Of a stretch of DNA of 64,000 bases, positions 10,466 through 19,859 are shown in pieces (within the stretch, counting starts at the first letter, position 1; each line of letters opens with the position of its first letter). Below the pieces are notes generated by a model. The model was not told where the DNA came from and ran no database searches. It saw nothing but the letters and a program-made list of their open reading frames with translations. The position numbers and the translations under genes are program-made. This DNA comes from Vishniacozyma victoriae (taxonomy: Eukaryota; Basidiomycota; Tremellomycetes; Tremellales; Bulleribasidiaceae). The DNA lies in NCBI GenBank assembly GCA_017654735.1, contig JADPYG010000088.1, positions 1,860,001 through 1,924,000 on the forward strand, written 5' to 3'.

Positions 10466-11760
10466 TTACAAAGCCGAGGCACCCTGAATGATTAGCGCAG
10501 TCGAGCAAGTCGACAAGTAGACGTACGGTAATGATATCAATGAGCTCGGTGGTGATAACAGCTTGTCGACCTCTGTTGTACTGCAATTGGAGGGATCCAA
10601 TCATGTCGTTGGCGTTCTATTCATCAGCTTATGCCAGAAATGGACGGGTCAGGAAGCTCACGTTGGAAGCGTTCTCCATGGCAGTTCTCCTAGCCGAGAT
10701 CTCTGCGGCGTGACCCTCGACAAGTGCGGTGAAGATGGCGTTGGCAAGTGCGAATTCTGCCAAGTCCTTGGAGACATCCTCCTCCATTTCGTATTGCTGG
10801 AAACCGGCTGCTGCTCGTAGAGCCTCGGCGGAGATGACGGCGGTTGTTCCGGGTTCGTAAGAGATGGCAGAAAGGTATTTGTTGGAAACGATTCGGATCT
10901 AGTCATCAGCTTCGTCGACTCCACCTGAGTAAATAAGTGACTGACCTCGTCAAAGTTGGCGTCGAGCTTCATGATCTCGTCGGCGACAGCACTAGCCTCG
11001 GCGAAAGTAGGGACATCCTTTCCAACACCGCTGAAAGTAAGGTTCAAGGCCTTGGGCATAGCTCGGGAAAGCTGGGCTTTTGGCTTTTCTCCAACAATCG
11101 ACAATGCTCCTGGAGCCTTGGCCTGGGCCTTTTTAATGTATCGAGTGATGGAAGAGTGGATACCACCGCAAAGACCTCCGTCAGAGGTGATGGCGAGGTA
11201 TAGGATCTTGGGGTCCTTGGCCTCACCCTCGGTCTCGGCGGACTGGGTCTGTTGGAAGAGTACTGCCTGTTAGTCGGAATACGGGATGCGAGGAATGTTG
11301 AGCAAATTGGACATACCGTTGTTGGCAGCTCCGTACTTCTTGGCTTCACGCATAGCTCGCTCGGCCTTGGTCAATTTCGTTGATGCGACGACCTTCATGG
11401 ACTGTAGATTAGTGTCTGCAATGAACAATTCTGCCTGATTCCCCGTCCATCTCCTTGCCTTTGCCTTCTCATTCATGCAAACCAATTCCAATTCCCTGTT
11501 CCTCCGGTCACTCAATATCTCCAGTGCTTATTTATTGCTTCAATCCATCCATATCTTTTCCGTCCAATCCAGTCCAAGCATCCCATTGAATCCACTGCCC
11601 AACTCGAATCGCAACTAACCTTTGTGATCTTTTCAATGTTCCTGACGGATTTCAAACGTTGATCCAATTCCTTCAAAGTAGCCATACCAGCCGATTGCTG
11701 CTGAGCGACCTGAGTCCTAGCGACCGAAGCTACTGGCCTAATTGATCGAGCTGCGAACAT
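10466..11760 (-). CDS. ATP3: Mitochondrial ATP synthase F1 subunit gamma
   Basis: Central rotating stalk of mitochondrial F1Fo ATP synthase. The start MFAARSIRPVASVARTQ is an Arg-rich amphipathic mitochondrial presequence. The N-terminal helix is ATLKELDQRLKSVRNIEKIT, followed after an unusually long intron (about 11404-11621, some 218 nt) by SMKVVASTKLTKAERAMREA. The Rossmann-like middle includes ITSDGGLCGGIHSSI. The C-terminal helix is the classic SARRTAMENASNNANDMIGS, then LQLQYNRGRQAVITTELIDI. The final intron leaves ITGASAL, the standard end of the family. At least five introns. The usual KTMKMVAS reads KSMKVVAS at the long-intron junction. Divergent with eIF2-beta across 350 bp. Confidence 0.95.
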
Positions 11761-12110
11761 TGTATTAGGTGAGGTGTAAAGGGGTGGGTATGTACAGACT
11801 ACTAGTGACCACTAGACATAAGGGGATGGCTCGGAGAGAGCAGGAGAAGGGATAACACCGAGATAATACCGGGAATGTGGCACCTCCACTCTTGTCTTTG
11901 TCTTACAACTACTACAGTGTTTCTTCGACTCGTTACTATCTGTATCATCTACTCAGTTTATTACAACAACAGCTAATATCGACTCGGTACAGCGTATATA
12001 AGCAGTACGGAATAATTGGACAGAGGTATCAATCTCCCACATATCACACAATTACCACAATCGCAATAAATACTCCAACCACAACTACAATCACACAAGA
12101 CAAAGACAAG
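11761..12110. promoter_or_regulatory. Divergent promoter ATP3 / eIF2-beta
   Basis: 350 bp between two strongly expressed housekeeping genes. A TATATAAG element begins at 11995, about 115 bp before the eIF2-beta start codon. A short inverted repeat, CTAGTG then CACTAG, lies at 11802-11815, close to the ATP3 start. The last 100 bp before eIF2-beta are a CA/AC-rich 5' leader. No ORF of interest. Confidence 0.4.
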
Positions 12111-13318
12111 AGTATGTCCGCCACCACCTACATGACATAGACTGACAAAGCAGTGGCGGACCCAGATGTTGATCTATTCGCGGGGATGAAGAAAAAGAAG
12201 AAGAAGCAGGTCGCTCTAGATGTTGGAGATTCACCTTCAGCACCTTTAGACGCGCCCGACTCGCCCGCCCCCGCCGCTGCTGAGGAACCCGCTCCTACCC
12301 CCGCCCCAATCACCAAGAAGGGAGATAAGTTTGGAAACGAGGAGCCAGAGGCTGAGGCGCCTGCACCAGTGGCCGATGAGGGAGCCGAGCTATTTGGGGA
12401 TTTGAAGAAGAAAAAGAAGAAGAAGAAGGAGATTCCTCTTGATCTCGTACGTAACAGCTCACACATCGGAATGGACATTGGCTGATGAGTAGGAATCCAC
12501 TGAAGCACCTGCCGCCACCCCCGATGGACTCGACGTACCAATGAAGAAGAAGAAGTCAAAGAAGCAAGCTTCAGATTTCGCGAAGGAGTTAGATGAGCTG
12601 GATGCTGAGCAGAATGACGAGGAAATTTCGGCATTGCCAGCAGATGATGGAGCTATCACTGGTGAGAATGGTGAAAAGATCGAGGCATGGGTCGCAGAAG
12701 GTCGAGGCGCTACATATCCCGAGGTAAGTCATACATCTAAAATGTGAAGGGTGGGTTGCTGACAAAAAGCTCCTAAGACGATTCTTCACAATGTTACATC
12801 AACACAACCCCGAGCTTGCAGGTGATAAACGTAAACTCATGATCGCCCCTCCCCAGATCGCAAGGGAAGGAACGAAAAAGACAATGTTCAGTAACTTGAC
12901 TGAAATCTGTCGAAAAATGCACAGGCAACCCGAACATGTCATTACCTTCTTGTACGCCGAGTTGGGTACTACGGGATCGCTAGATGGAAATCAGCGTCTG
13001 TTGATGAAGGGTCGTTTCACCCAGAAACAGATCGAGAACGTCTTGAGGAAATACATTGGTGAGTTCCTCTAATCCTAACATTGGTAGGAAACTCATGTAT
13101 AGCCGAGTACGTTACCTGCAAAATCTGTAAATCATCCGATACGATATTGGGTAAAGAGAACCGAATCTACTTCATGACCTGTGAAGCATGTGCTTCTCGT
13201 AAGTCCCCCGCCACTCCTAGTCATTTCTACATGGTGCTAATAATCAGGTCTATCAGTATCCGCCATCAAGGCCGGTTACCAGGCTCAAGTCGGAAAGAGG
13301 ATCAGGCCCGCTGCTTAG
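12111..13318 (+). CDS. SUI3: Translation initiation factor eIF2 subunit beta
   Basis: Beta subunit of eIF2, which delivers Met-tRNAi to the 40S ribosome and contacts eIF5 and eIF2B. The start codon is split by an intron: A at 12111, then a 42-nt intron (12112-12153, GTATGT...CTGACAAAGCAG), then TG at 12154. The protein opens [11 protein letters not shown]. Three poly-lysine K-boxes follow, encoded around 12189-12209, 12404-12430 and 12541-12565; these bind eIF5 and eIF2B-epsilon. The C-terminal core has [16 protein letters not shown] and a C2C2 zinc ribbon, [12 protein letters not shown]...CEACAS, ending GKRIRPAA. About six introns. Identification is certain; the split ATG is the odd feature. 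Acidic/Lys low complexity between the boxes is normal for the family. Confidence 0.95.
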
Positions 13319-13480
13319 GTCTGTTGTCATTGTATGGCGCTTCTAGGTATCATAGCATTTGCAGTAGTAGCAGTTTCTGTTTTGAGCAGGTTCTGAAATG
13401 TATATCATCGCATTGTGCGTAAACAGTTAAAACAAGCGACGCGCTGTAATTACCGGTTGTTCTGTCACTTACCACTCAAT

Positions 13481-14726
13481 ATGTCTACTCAAGCTACTCG
13501 AAGGAATGAGAGGGATACTCGTGTCGACAAGACTCCAGGGGTTGATGCTTCATGGGAAGACAGTACGTGGCATGCTATATAGGATACACGAAAGACATAC
13601 TAACTCAACAGGGGTCCTATCGATAACCCCCCTAAAAGGCTACCTACTATTTTACAACATCCTATCCTGCGCCCTCTGGATCCAAATCTTCCTCCTGACA
13701 GTCGCATACATAACAACGCCCCACCCAGCACCAGCATCCACCCAATCATTCTTATCGCCCATCACCAAGTTCTTTTCAACAACAACATCCTCCTCGTCAG
13801 GGGGGAAAGTAGTTGATCAATTAAGGGGATCATACCATTTTATGGGATTGGGGAATTGGGTTAAAGTAACTCAAACACTTGCTGTACTTGATGTTGTACA
13901 TGCTGCTCTTGGGTTGGTTAAGAGTAATGTTGGGACTGCGGCTAGTCAGGTTTTCTCGAGGTTATGGGCTGTTTGGGCTGTTGTTGAGATGGTCCCTGAG
14001 GTAGGTCTTCTCCTTCTATTCCCCTTTGATAGGCTGATGGTAGACTCGAGACCATCCCCTATACACTACCATGATTCTTGCTTGGAGTATCACCGAAATC
14101 ATCCGATATGGGTTCTACGAATGTGCTCTCCTAGGCGTCGATATCCCACTCCTCACCTGGGCTAGGTAGGTCTCTTTCCCTGTCTCCCAATCAGTCCTAT
14201 CGATATGCTCCATACCTCGACACCAAGCGATATCTGTTCAGAGCCCAGCTGACCAAAAGGTACAACCTCTTCATGATCCTATACCCAATCGGAGCATCTT
14301 CAGAAGCGTTCCTATCCCTCTCAACTCTACCTCCGCTATCCACCCTATCCCTAGAAGCTATCACATCGTCCCTAAACCCCCTTTCGCTCGTACTTCGATA
14401 CCTCCCCAACTCATTGAGGAGTTCTTTGATCAAGACTAGTATTGGTAAACATGCTTTATGGAGTATGGCTAGGGCGAGCGTCAAGAGGAAGGGCAAGGAT
14501 TATTGGGGGTTTATCGAGGTTGCGAGATTGGTTTTGTTTGTTATTTGGTGGCCAGGTGAGTCTTAGCTGCTAGTCCGCTAGGACAGACATTCCTAGTGCC
14601 TGGACGGCAGGAATGGGAGCTGACGAGATAGCATTGGTGTTCCTAATGAGCCACATGTTCAAGCTTAGGGCAAAGGTCATGCGAAAAGGAAAGGGAAGGA
14701 CCGCAGGGACAAAGAAGACCAACTAG
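13481..14726 (+). CDS. PHS1: Very-long-chain (3R)-3-hydroxyacyl-CoA dehydratase
   Basis: ER membrane enzyme for the third step of very-long-chain fatty acid elongation (dehydration of 3-hydroxyacyl-CoA), feeding sphingolipids. The start MSTQATRRNERDTRVDK is joined over a short intron (about 13563-13611) to helix 1 (LKGYLLFYNILSCALWIQIF). The conserved centre is MGLGNWVKVTQTLAVLDVVH, SQVFSRLWAVWAVVEMVPE, then after splicing the Tyr/Glu-bearing active-site helix ILAWSITEIIRYGFY. MILYPIGASSEAFLSLS is the other signature. The tail ends in a dibasic KxKxx-like sequence (AGTKKTN), consistent with ER retrieval. A Ser/Thr/Pro insert after helix 1 is longer than in yeast. Confidence 0.93.
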
Positions 14727-14982
14727 GTCGATATTTAGGCGAGGTTGGCATCTTCTTGTCAGGTCAAAAGGGCCGAGGGAATGGAAGAGGGATGGGGAAA
14801 GGGCGCTGTCAGGTGGGAGAACTGTGTGAAGGATAATTTGATACATGCGAATATGCTGTGAAATAGAAAAATATGTCAACAGATTATAACGTTGAGGGCG
14901 CAGGTATGAATTCGTAGATCGTGATCGTAAGAGTCGAGAGCGTTCATGGGGCATATGTGTCGTTGAAGATTGAGGACGTCGT

Positions 14983-16228
14983 CTAGTAGTATTCGATCTC
15001 GAGCTGTAGTGTATCAGTACTCGGTAGGAATGACGACAACAGATGAGAAGAGGGAACATACGAATTGGAGAGCAGCATATCGAGGTGATAGGACGTTCAA
15101 TCCTGCGGGGTTGAAAATCTCCCTATTCCTCCTCTCGATAAGAGACTCCACTCTTTTCAATTCCTGAACATCAGGAAGTCCCCTTGCCGGTACCCAAGAA
15201 GTCATGTAGAGTGAAAGGTGAAAGGTACAGACGAAGACATGGACGTACCTTTTCAAAATGCCCATCCCTAAACATGAGGCTAGTCCACCAAGTAGCAATA
15301 GCAATCAAATTATCAATCACAGCAGCTTTGGTCGAGTACGCCGAAATCAGAATCAAGTTGATTTCAGAGACGAAATCTTGAAATTGAGTAGGAGTGATCT
15401 GTCATCAGTATTCCAACCTGTCCTCATGGTTAAAGCTTACTCTTCGATCTAATTCAATAGGAAAACTAGTTTCGAATCTATCGTCAGCTCTTCATATAAC
15501 ATGTGTGGAGTGGGGACATACTGGCAAATCTCTCCGGTTGACCAGTCCCTCTCGACCCTCAGGATCTCTTTGGGGAGGTCCTTTCCTATTGTCCCAGTTT
15601 GTGGACTGTTGAAATAGGATGCGTCGCTTGGAAGGGCTGTTGGGCAATAATTTGATCTAGGTTCCCTGATTGTCAGTCATCTTCCACATCCTCCTTCTTC
15701 CCCTGGTCCCCTTTCACTTCTTGTCTTTCGTCACAGTCTATATAGACGAGCCGGACGATGATATACATATAAAGGGGAGCGAATTGAGGGAAATTAGACT
15801 AACCCGTTCCCGCCCCTCCAACCTTTCAAATCCACCTGAACCTTCTCCAACCACTTTGCTTCCCTCTCCTTTTCCCAGATCTCTTCCCAATCCTGACCTA
15901 ACCCCTCTTGGCGCGCTAATGCGAGTTGAGTAGAAGTACTCATTCTCTTGAAACTCTTTTCTTTCTCGTTCTCTTTCGGTTCAGATCCGGAGTTGAGAGT
16001 TAATGTATTGGAGTTCCAACTATCTTCGGGTCTTTTATCACTACTTGGTGCATTCGAATCGGATTTGATGGTTGGTCGATCACCCTCTGAGGTTGTGGTT
16101 GTGGTATCTGTTAATGGATTTGGGATTACTTTCGAGATGGGTCCGTGATTCGTAGATGAAGTCGCGTCGTTTCCGTGCTCGTGCTCACGGTTGTCCTCGT
16201 ACTCATCATTGTGAGAGTGGAATGACAT
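14983..16228 (-). CDS. ERF4: Erf4/Golgin-A7 family palmitoyltransferase subunit
   Basis: Erf4 pairs with the DHHC enzyme Erf2 to palmitoylate Ras and similar proteins at the ER/Golgi. The first 120 residues are polar and disordered (His/Asp/Glu/Ser/Thr-rich), then an amphipathic charged helix (DWEEIWEKEREAKWLEKVQ). The Erf4 domain follows over several small exons: TPTQFQDFVSEIN, LILISAYSTKAAVIDNLIAI, ATWWTSLMFRDGHFEK, ELQELKRVESLIERRNREI, FNPAGLNVLSPRYAALQF and the last exon LEIEYY with stop at 14983-14985. The FNPAGL and final LEIEYY blocks match the family C terminus (typically PRGL...LEI). Splicing in the 15380-15800 stretch was not fully resolved. Confidence 0.82.
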
Positions 16229-16451
16229 ACTCTTCGTTTTGTTCTTAGTTGTCCCTGGGTCGTTCCTATTGCCCTGTCGATGAATGCCTGGTGATGGACA
16301 TGGTATGTGTAGATGGTCGTTGTTCAGAGTGGATGATGATCTTTAAGGTCTTGGCTTATGCTCAGGCACGGTGAATGACAACTTCCACTCTATATATCAT
16401 CTACAGGCTCTATCTCTATCAAGCATACAAAGATCGCATCAGGTATACAGC

Positions 16452-17459
16452 ATGTTAGGTAAGCAGCTTCCAGAAGCCTTTCATTCACAACTGACATCCA
16501 GTGATCGGTCTCACGGGAGGTATCGCCTCTGGCAAGTTCCCCTCCCACTACACCACACCTCGGCCACCTCCGACACCAAAGCTAACAGCCAGGCAAATCA
16601 ACAGTCTCCAAACTCCTCTCTGAAACCCACCACCTCCCACTAATAGATGCCGACCTCCTAGCTCGAACAGTAATAGATCCAGGAACATCCGGTTATTCGC
16701 GCGTAGTATCTCATTTCGGCCCCGACCGAGTACTGCAAGAAGACGGAGTTACCTTGAATAGAGCTGTGATTGGGGATATTGTATTTAATGATCCTGAAGA
16801 GAGGAAATGGTTAAATTCTGTTATTCACCCTAGGGTTCGGAAGGAGATTGTCAAGAGCGTCCTGAAGTGTTGGGTTAGGGGGGAATGGGCAGTTGTGGTG
16901 GATGTTCCACTGTTGATTGAAGCTGGTTTGTGGAGATGGGTGGGGGATATTGTCGTTGTTTACGTGTACGTACAGCTTAGCCCGTTGCCGTTGCCGTTCT
17001 TGAAAGCGGGGTCAACTGACGTATAGGAACGAGAAACTACAACTCCAAAGACTCCTAGATCGACCTTCAAATCCACCATTAACCCAATCTCAAGCTTCAT
17101 CCCGCATATCCTCCCAACTCCCTTTATCAGCCAAACTAAATTACGCAACCTCAGTCCTAGACAACTCCGGAACGCCAAAAGACCTATCGCAACAAGTCGA
17201 CCGACTGGCCCATAAGCTAAAGAAGCAACAAGGAGGAGAATCGGGATGGTGGTGGAAGGTCTGCTGGTTGATCCCACCTGTCGGATTGAGTGCTGGGTTG
17301 ATTTGTTTGATTAGTCGTTGGTGGAAGTACAACGGTGGGGAGAGGAGAAGAGGGAGGGGAGAGGTCGAAAAGAGGGATCCTAGAGGGGAGAACATTGAGT
17401 TGAGGGAGATGAAGAGGAGGAATAGGGGGAGTGAGAGTGATAGTATCTATGCCGAGTGA
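16452..17459 (+). CDS. CAB5: Dephospho-CoA kinase with C-terminal membrane anchor
   Basis: Last step of coenzyme A synthesis: phosphorylates dephospho-CoA on the ribose 3'-OH. The start ATG TTA G is followed by an intron, then VIGLTGGIASG. A GC-AG intron (16532-16592, GCAAGT donor) splits the P-loop, restoring GGIASGKSTVSKLLS. Further family blocks: LPLIDADLLARTVIDPGTSG, HPRVRKEI, VVVDVPLLIEAGLW, then after another intron VNEKLQLQRLLDR. The C terminus adds a hydrophobic helix, VCWLIPPVGLSAGLICLIS, and a very basic Arg-rich tail, suggesting anchoring to the mitochondrial outer membrane, ER or lipid droplets. Yeast Cab5 also carries a C-terminal hydrophobic segment. Stop at 17457-17459. Confidence 0.93.
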
Positions 17460-17876
17460 GCGAGGATCACATAATAAGAGTGCAATCAAGTAGCGATATA
17501 TATTGTAGCCGGATCAGTATGGTCCATTCTCCTGCCCTGGCTCCACCTATCCAAGGGGTCCTGAGGCTGGCCTCTGTTGGATATCGATCAGACAAGGAGA
17601 GAGATGTTGTGTATGATCTGCTATGACTGCCACCAAGAAGACAGATCACCTATCTTGTGTGGTCTCATGCTGTTCGAGCTCACCATCCACTCTCAACCAC
17701 AATAAGATGTCCACCCGGATGGTGAAAAGGTCATTGCACGCCTCGGCAATAACGGAGTTTGCTAGACATAACAGTGCATTAGAACAGCATGAACAGCAAC
17801 TCATCCGTCTCGTCTATACCCTGATCAAGAGCCTCACTGACTTCCCAACCAACCGGTTCATCCGTTAACCCATTGC
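17460..17876. other. 417-bp gap between convergent genes; only a weak small ORF
   Basis: Holds the 3' ends of the convergent CAB5 and glutathione peroxidase genes. The plus strand has an open frame at 17623-17868 whose second half (from the ATG at 17707) is helix-like and free of stops, but nothing identifies it as a gene. No RNA gene or repeat seen. Confidence 0.35.
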
Positions 17877-18662
17877 CTATAGCACTTTCTCAATTTCGGG
17901 TACGAGCTGCTCAGGTGTCTTCTGAGGTGAAAATCGGCCAACAACCTTTCCTTCCTTGTCTACCAAGAACTTTGTGAAGTTCCTATTCATCAGCCCAGCT
18001 CCGTGATCGCCAAGAGGAGATAAATCTCCCACGTACCACTTGATACTTCCCGACTCAGAGGCGTTGTTCTTTAACCAAGCGAAAACTTCATTCATCTTTC
18101 CTCCGTTGACCTCCGATTTCTTCATCAATGGGAAAGTGACACCGTGATTGAGTTGACAGAATGATCCAATGTCCTCGTCGGTTCCTAATTATCAGTACTC
18201 TCCACATCGATTTGTTCAGAAGGGGAAGAAGGAGACTTACCTGGATCCTGAGATCCGAATTCATTCGATGGGAATCCGAGGACTTGTAGACCCTTTGCGC
18301 CGAATTTCTGATTTAATTCCTCTAGACCGGTGAATTGGGGTGTGAAGCCACTGTTTGTCAGCTGCATTCGTGTAAGATCGAGGGGACATACCATTTCGAT
18401 GCGGTGTTGACGATAAGAACGGGTTTACCCTTCAATGTAGACTACCGATTAGTATTTGAAGTCAAAGCAATCCATAAGTCATAGGAGGCGACGATCGTTC
18501 CACGCTATTCCATAGATCGACGAGTGTATTTGTACTTACAAAGTCAAAAGTCCCCTTGGATCCAGGTAATGGAGCTTGTAGATCATAAAATGACTTTGCC
18601 TTGACTGCCTCTGGGATCGTCTCACCGACGACTGCTGAAGAAACGTATTTTGCTGCCCACAT
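17877..18662 (-). CDS. Glutathione peroxidase (thioredoxin-dependent Gpx type)
   Basis: Reduces hydrogen peroxide and lipid hydroperoxides. The start MWAAKYVSSAVVGETIPE gives an N-terminal extension of about 23 residues before SFYDLQAPLPGSKGTFDFST; targeting is unclear. The catalytic motif is NTASKCGFTPQ, with a Cys (TGT, split by an intron) instead of selenocysteine. The second motif is LGFPSNEFGSQDPG: the usual Cys of FPCNQF is Ser here. The catalytic Trp region is SIKWYVGD...NRNFTKFLVDKEGKVVGRF. The Cys in GSFCQLNHGVTFPL fits the resolving cysteine of thioredoxin-using Gpx enzymes. Four introns; about 195 residues. Convergent with CAB5. Confidence 0.93.
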
Positions 18663-19052
18663 TGTTTGTTTCTTGATGATTGAAGAGATCGACAGGATGA
18701 ATGTGATAGTGTATGTATGACTGATAAGACAAAGGAAGTTGTATTATAAACAATGTACTCGTACCATTTTAATTACTTATCAACGGTCTATGCCCTATGC
18801 CCGATAGATCAGGCCCAATAGACGCCAATGCCCGGAATATTACAGATGTTTCATACGCCGGTGATCTTGTATGCTATCCTTACTTATTCCGTAAAAAACG
18901 CAGGCACTTTATAGGAATCAAGGTACAAATGACATGATCCTTGTGACTCATCAATCCATGCATAACAGTTTCCTAGCATTCCTTCTATTCATTCTTGCTT
19001 TCTATTCTTATTCGTCGAACAACATGGTCTCTAGTCGCGCTATGGGGGGCGA
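18663..19052. promoter_or_regulatory. Glutathione peroxidase promoter and 3' region of the secreted-protein gene
   Basis: 390 bp. The part next to 18662 is AT-rich (TATTATAAACAATG near 18742-18755) and should hold the peroxidase promoter. The far end contains a strong inverted repeat (listed separately). No coding signal. Confidence 0.35.
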
Positions 19053-19062
19053 CTAGAGGCCA
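19025..19062. repeat. Inverted repeat across the stop codon of the secreted-protein gene
   Basis: CTCTAGTCGC at 19029-19038 and GCGACTAGAG at 19049-19058 are perfect 10-bp reverse complements around a 10-nt loop. After one non-pairing position the stem continues with TGG/CCA (19025-19027, 19060-19062). It includes the minus-strand stop codon at 19053-19055, so the mRNA would carry a hairpin at its stop codon. Confidence 0.7.
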
Positions 19063-19859
19063 AGCCCACCTAGCACACCATCTAACAATCCCCCAACTTC
19101 ACCGGTAACCCCTGTAAGTAAACCACCAACTGCACCCAACAATCCCGGAACAAGTCCATTAAGTGTTCCGACAAGCGAAGTCAACAACGGCTGGATGGAA
19201 GTGACGAGGTCCCCCTGAATACATCAGCCATCCTTCTATTTCTGTTATTAACATGCTTGTTAAGCAATCGATATTTTGACCCCGATCAGGTTTTGACTCC
19301 GAGTAACGAGTAACCGGTACCGAGTGATGGAATTGGACTTACAACTACAGGGACATCCGTCAAGGAATCGGGTAGGCCGTTCAAGGTAGTTTCAACTGAT
19401 TCGAGGAGAGCACTGACTTCCGCAGCACTTTTATCAATATGGAATCAGGATGAATGAGAGGACATGAACATACAGTTCGTCGACGGCGCCGGATACGTCG
19501 CCTGTAGAGAGTTTGGTGAGGGAATCATCGACTGCCTGGAGGAGGGCTTTGACGGTGTCAAGTTCGCCTTGGACAGTGACGATATCGTCCAGTCCGAGAT
19601 CACCAATAAGGGCATCAAGAGGCGCAGCCTGGGGTCAGCATTCTCTCTGGTAAGACCACGAGATGTAAAAGAAGGAACATGCGAGATCAGCACTGAGCCT
19701 ATCGATAAGTCCAACAAGGTCGAGGGATTCAGTCACTCCTCCAAGACCAAGGTCGAGGTCGAGGCCTAGAAGCCTTTTATCTTCCTTGATGGATGGGACG
19801 GGGGAGGCGAGGATGGACCCGATCAGGGGAAGGGCGAACAAAGTAGCGAAGAACTTCAT
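19053..19859 (-). CDS. Secreted cysteine-free Leu/Gly/Val-rich protein
   Basis: Begins with a clear signal peptide, MKFFATLFALPLIGSILASP, and a Lys-Arg site (KEDKR) that a Kex2-type protease could cut. The mature part has almost no aromatic residues and no Cys. It contains alternating Leu/Asp/Gly blocks such as LLGLDLDLGLGGVTESLDLV and ends in a run of GLL/GGLL repeats (GLLGAVGGLLTGVTGEVGGL). It is probably an amphipathic surface or cell-wall protein. A hydrophobic-surface-binding (HsbA-like) role is possible but not shown. Three introns; the first needs a GC donor (GCATGT after SADL) to keep the frame, because the nearby GT donor gives an early stop. An in-frame upstream ATG (19925) is less likely to be used. 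TATATAAAGG (19946-19955, minus sense) and a CCAAT box lie upstream. Confidence 0.75.

Noticed and set aside
12185..12435. AAG-rich microsatellites
   Set aside because: They encode the conserved lysine K-boxes of eIF2-beta.
12128..12659. Phe- and Ser-rich minus-strand ORFs
   Set aside because: Antisense shadow of the poly-Lys K-boxes of eIF2-beta.
17623..17868. Plus-strand ORF of 81 codons between CAB5 and glutathione peroxidase
   Set aside because: No start context, homology or splice support; lies in 3' flanks of convergent genes. Kept only as a note.
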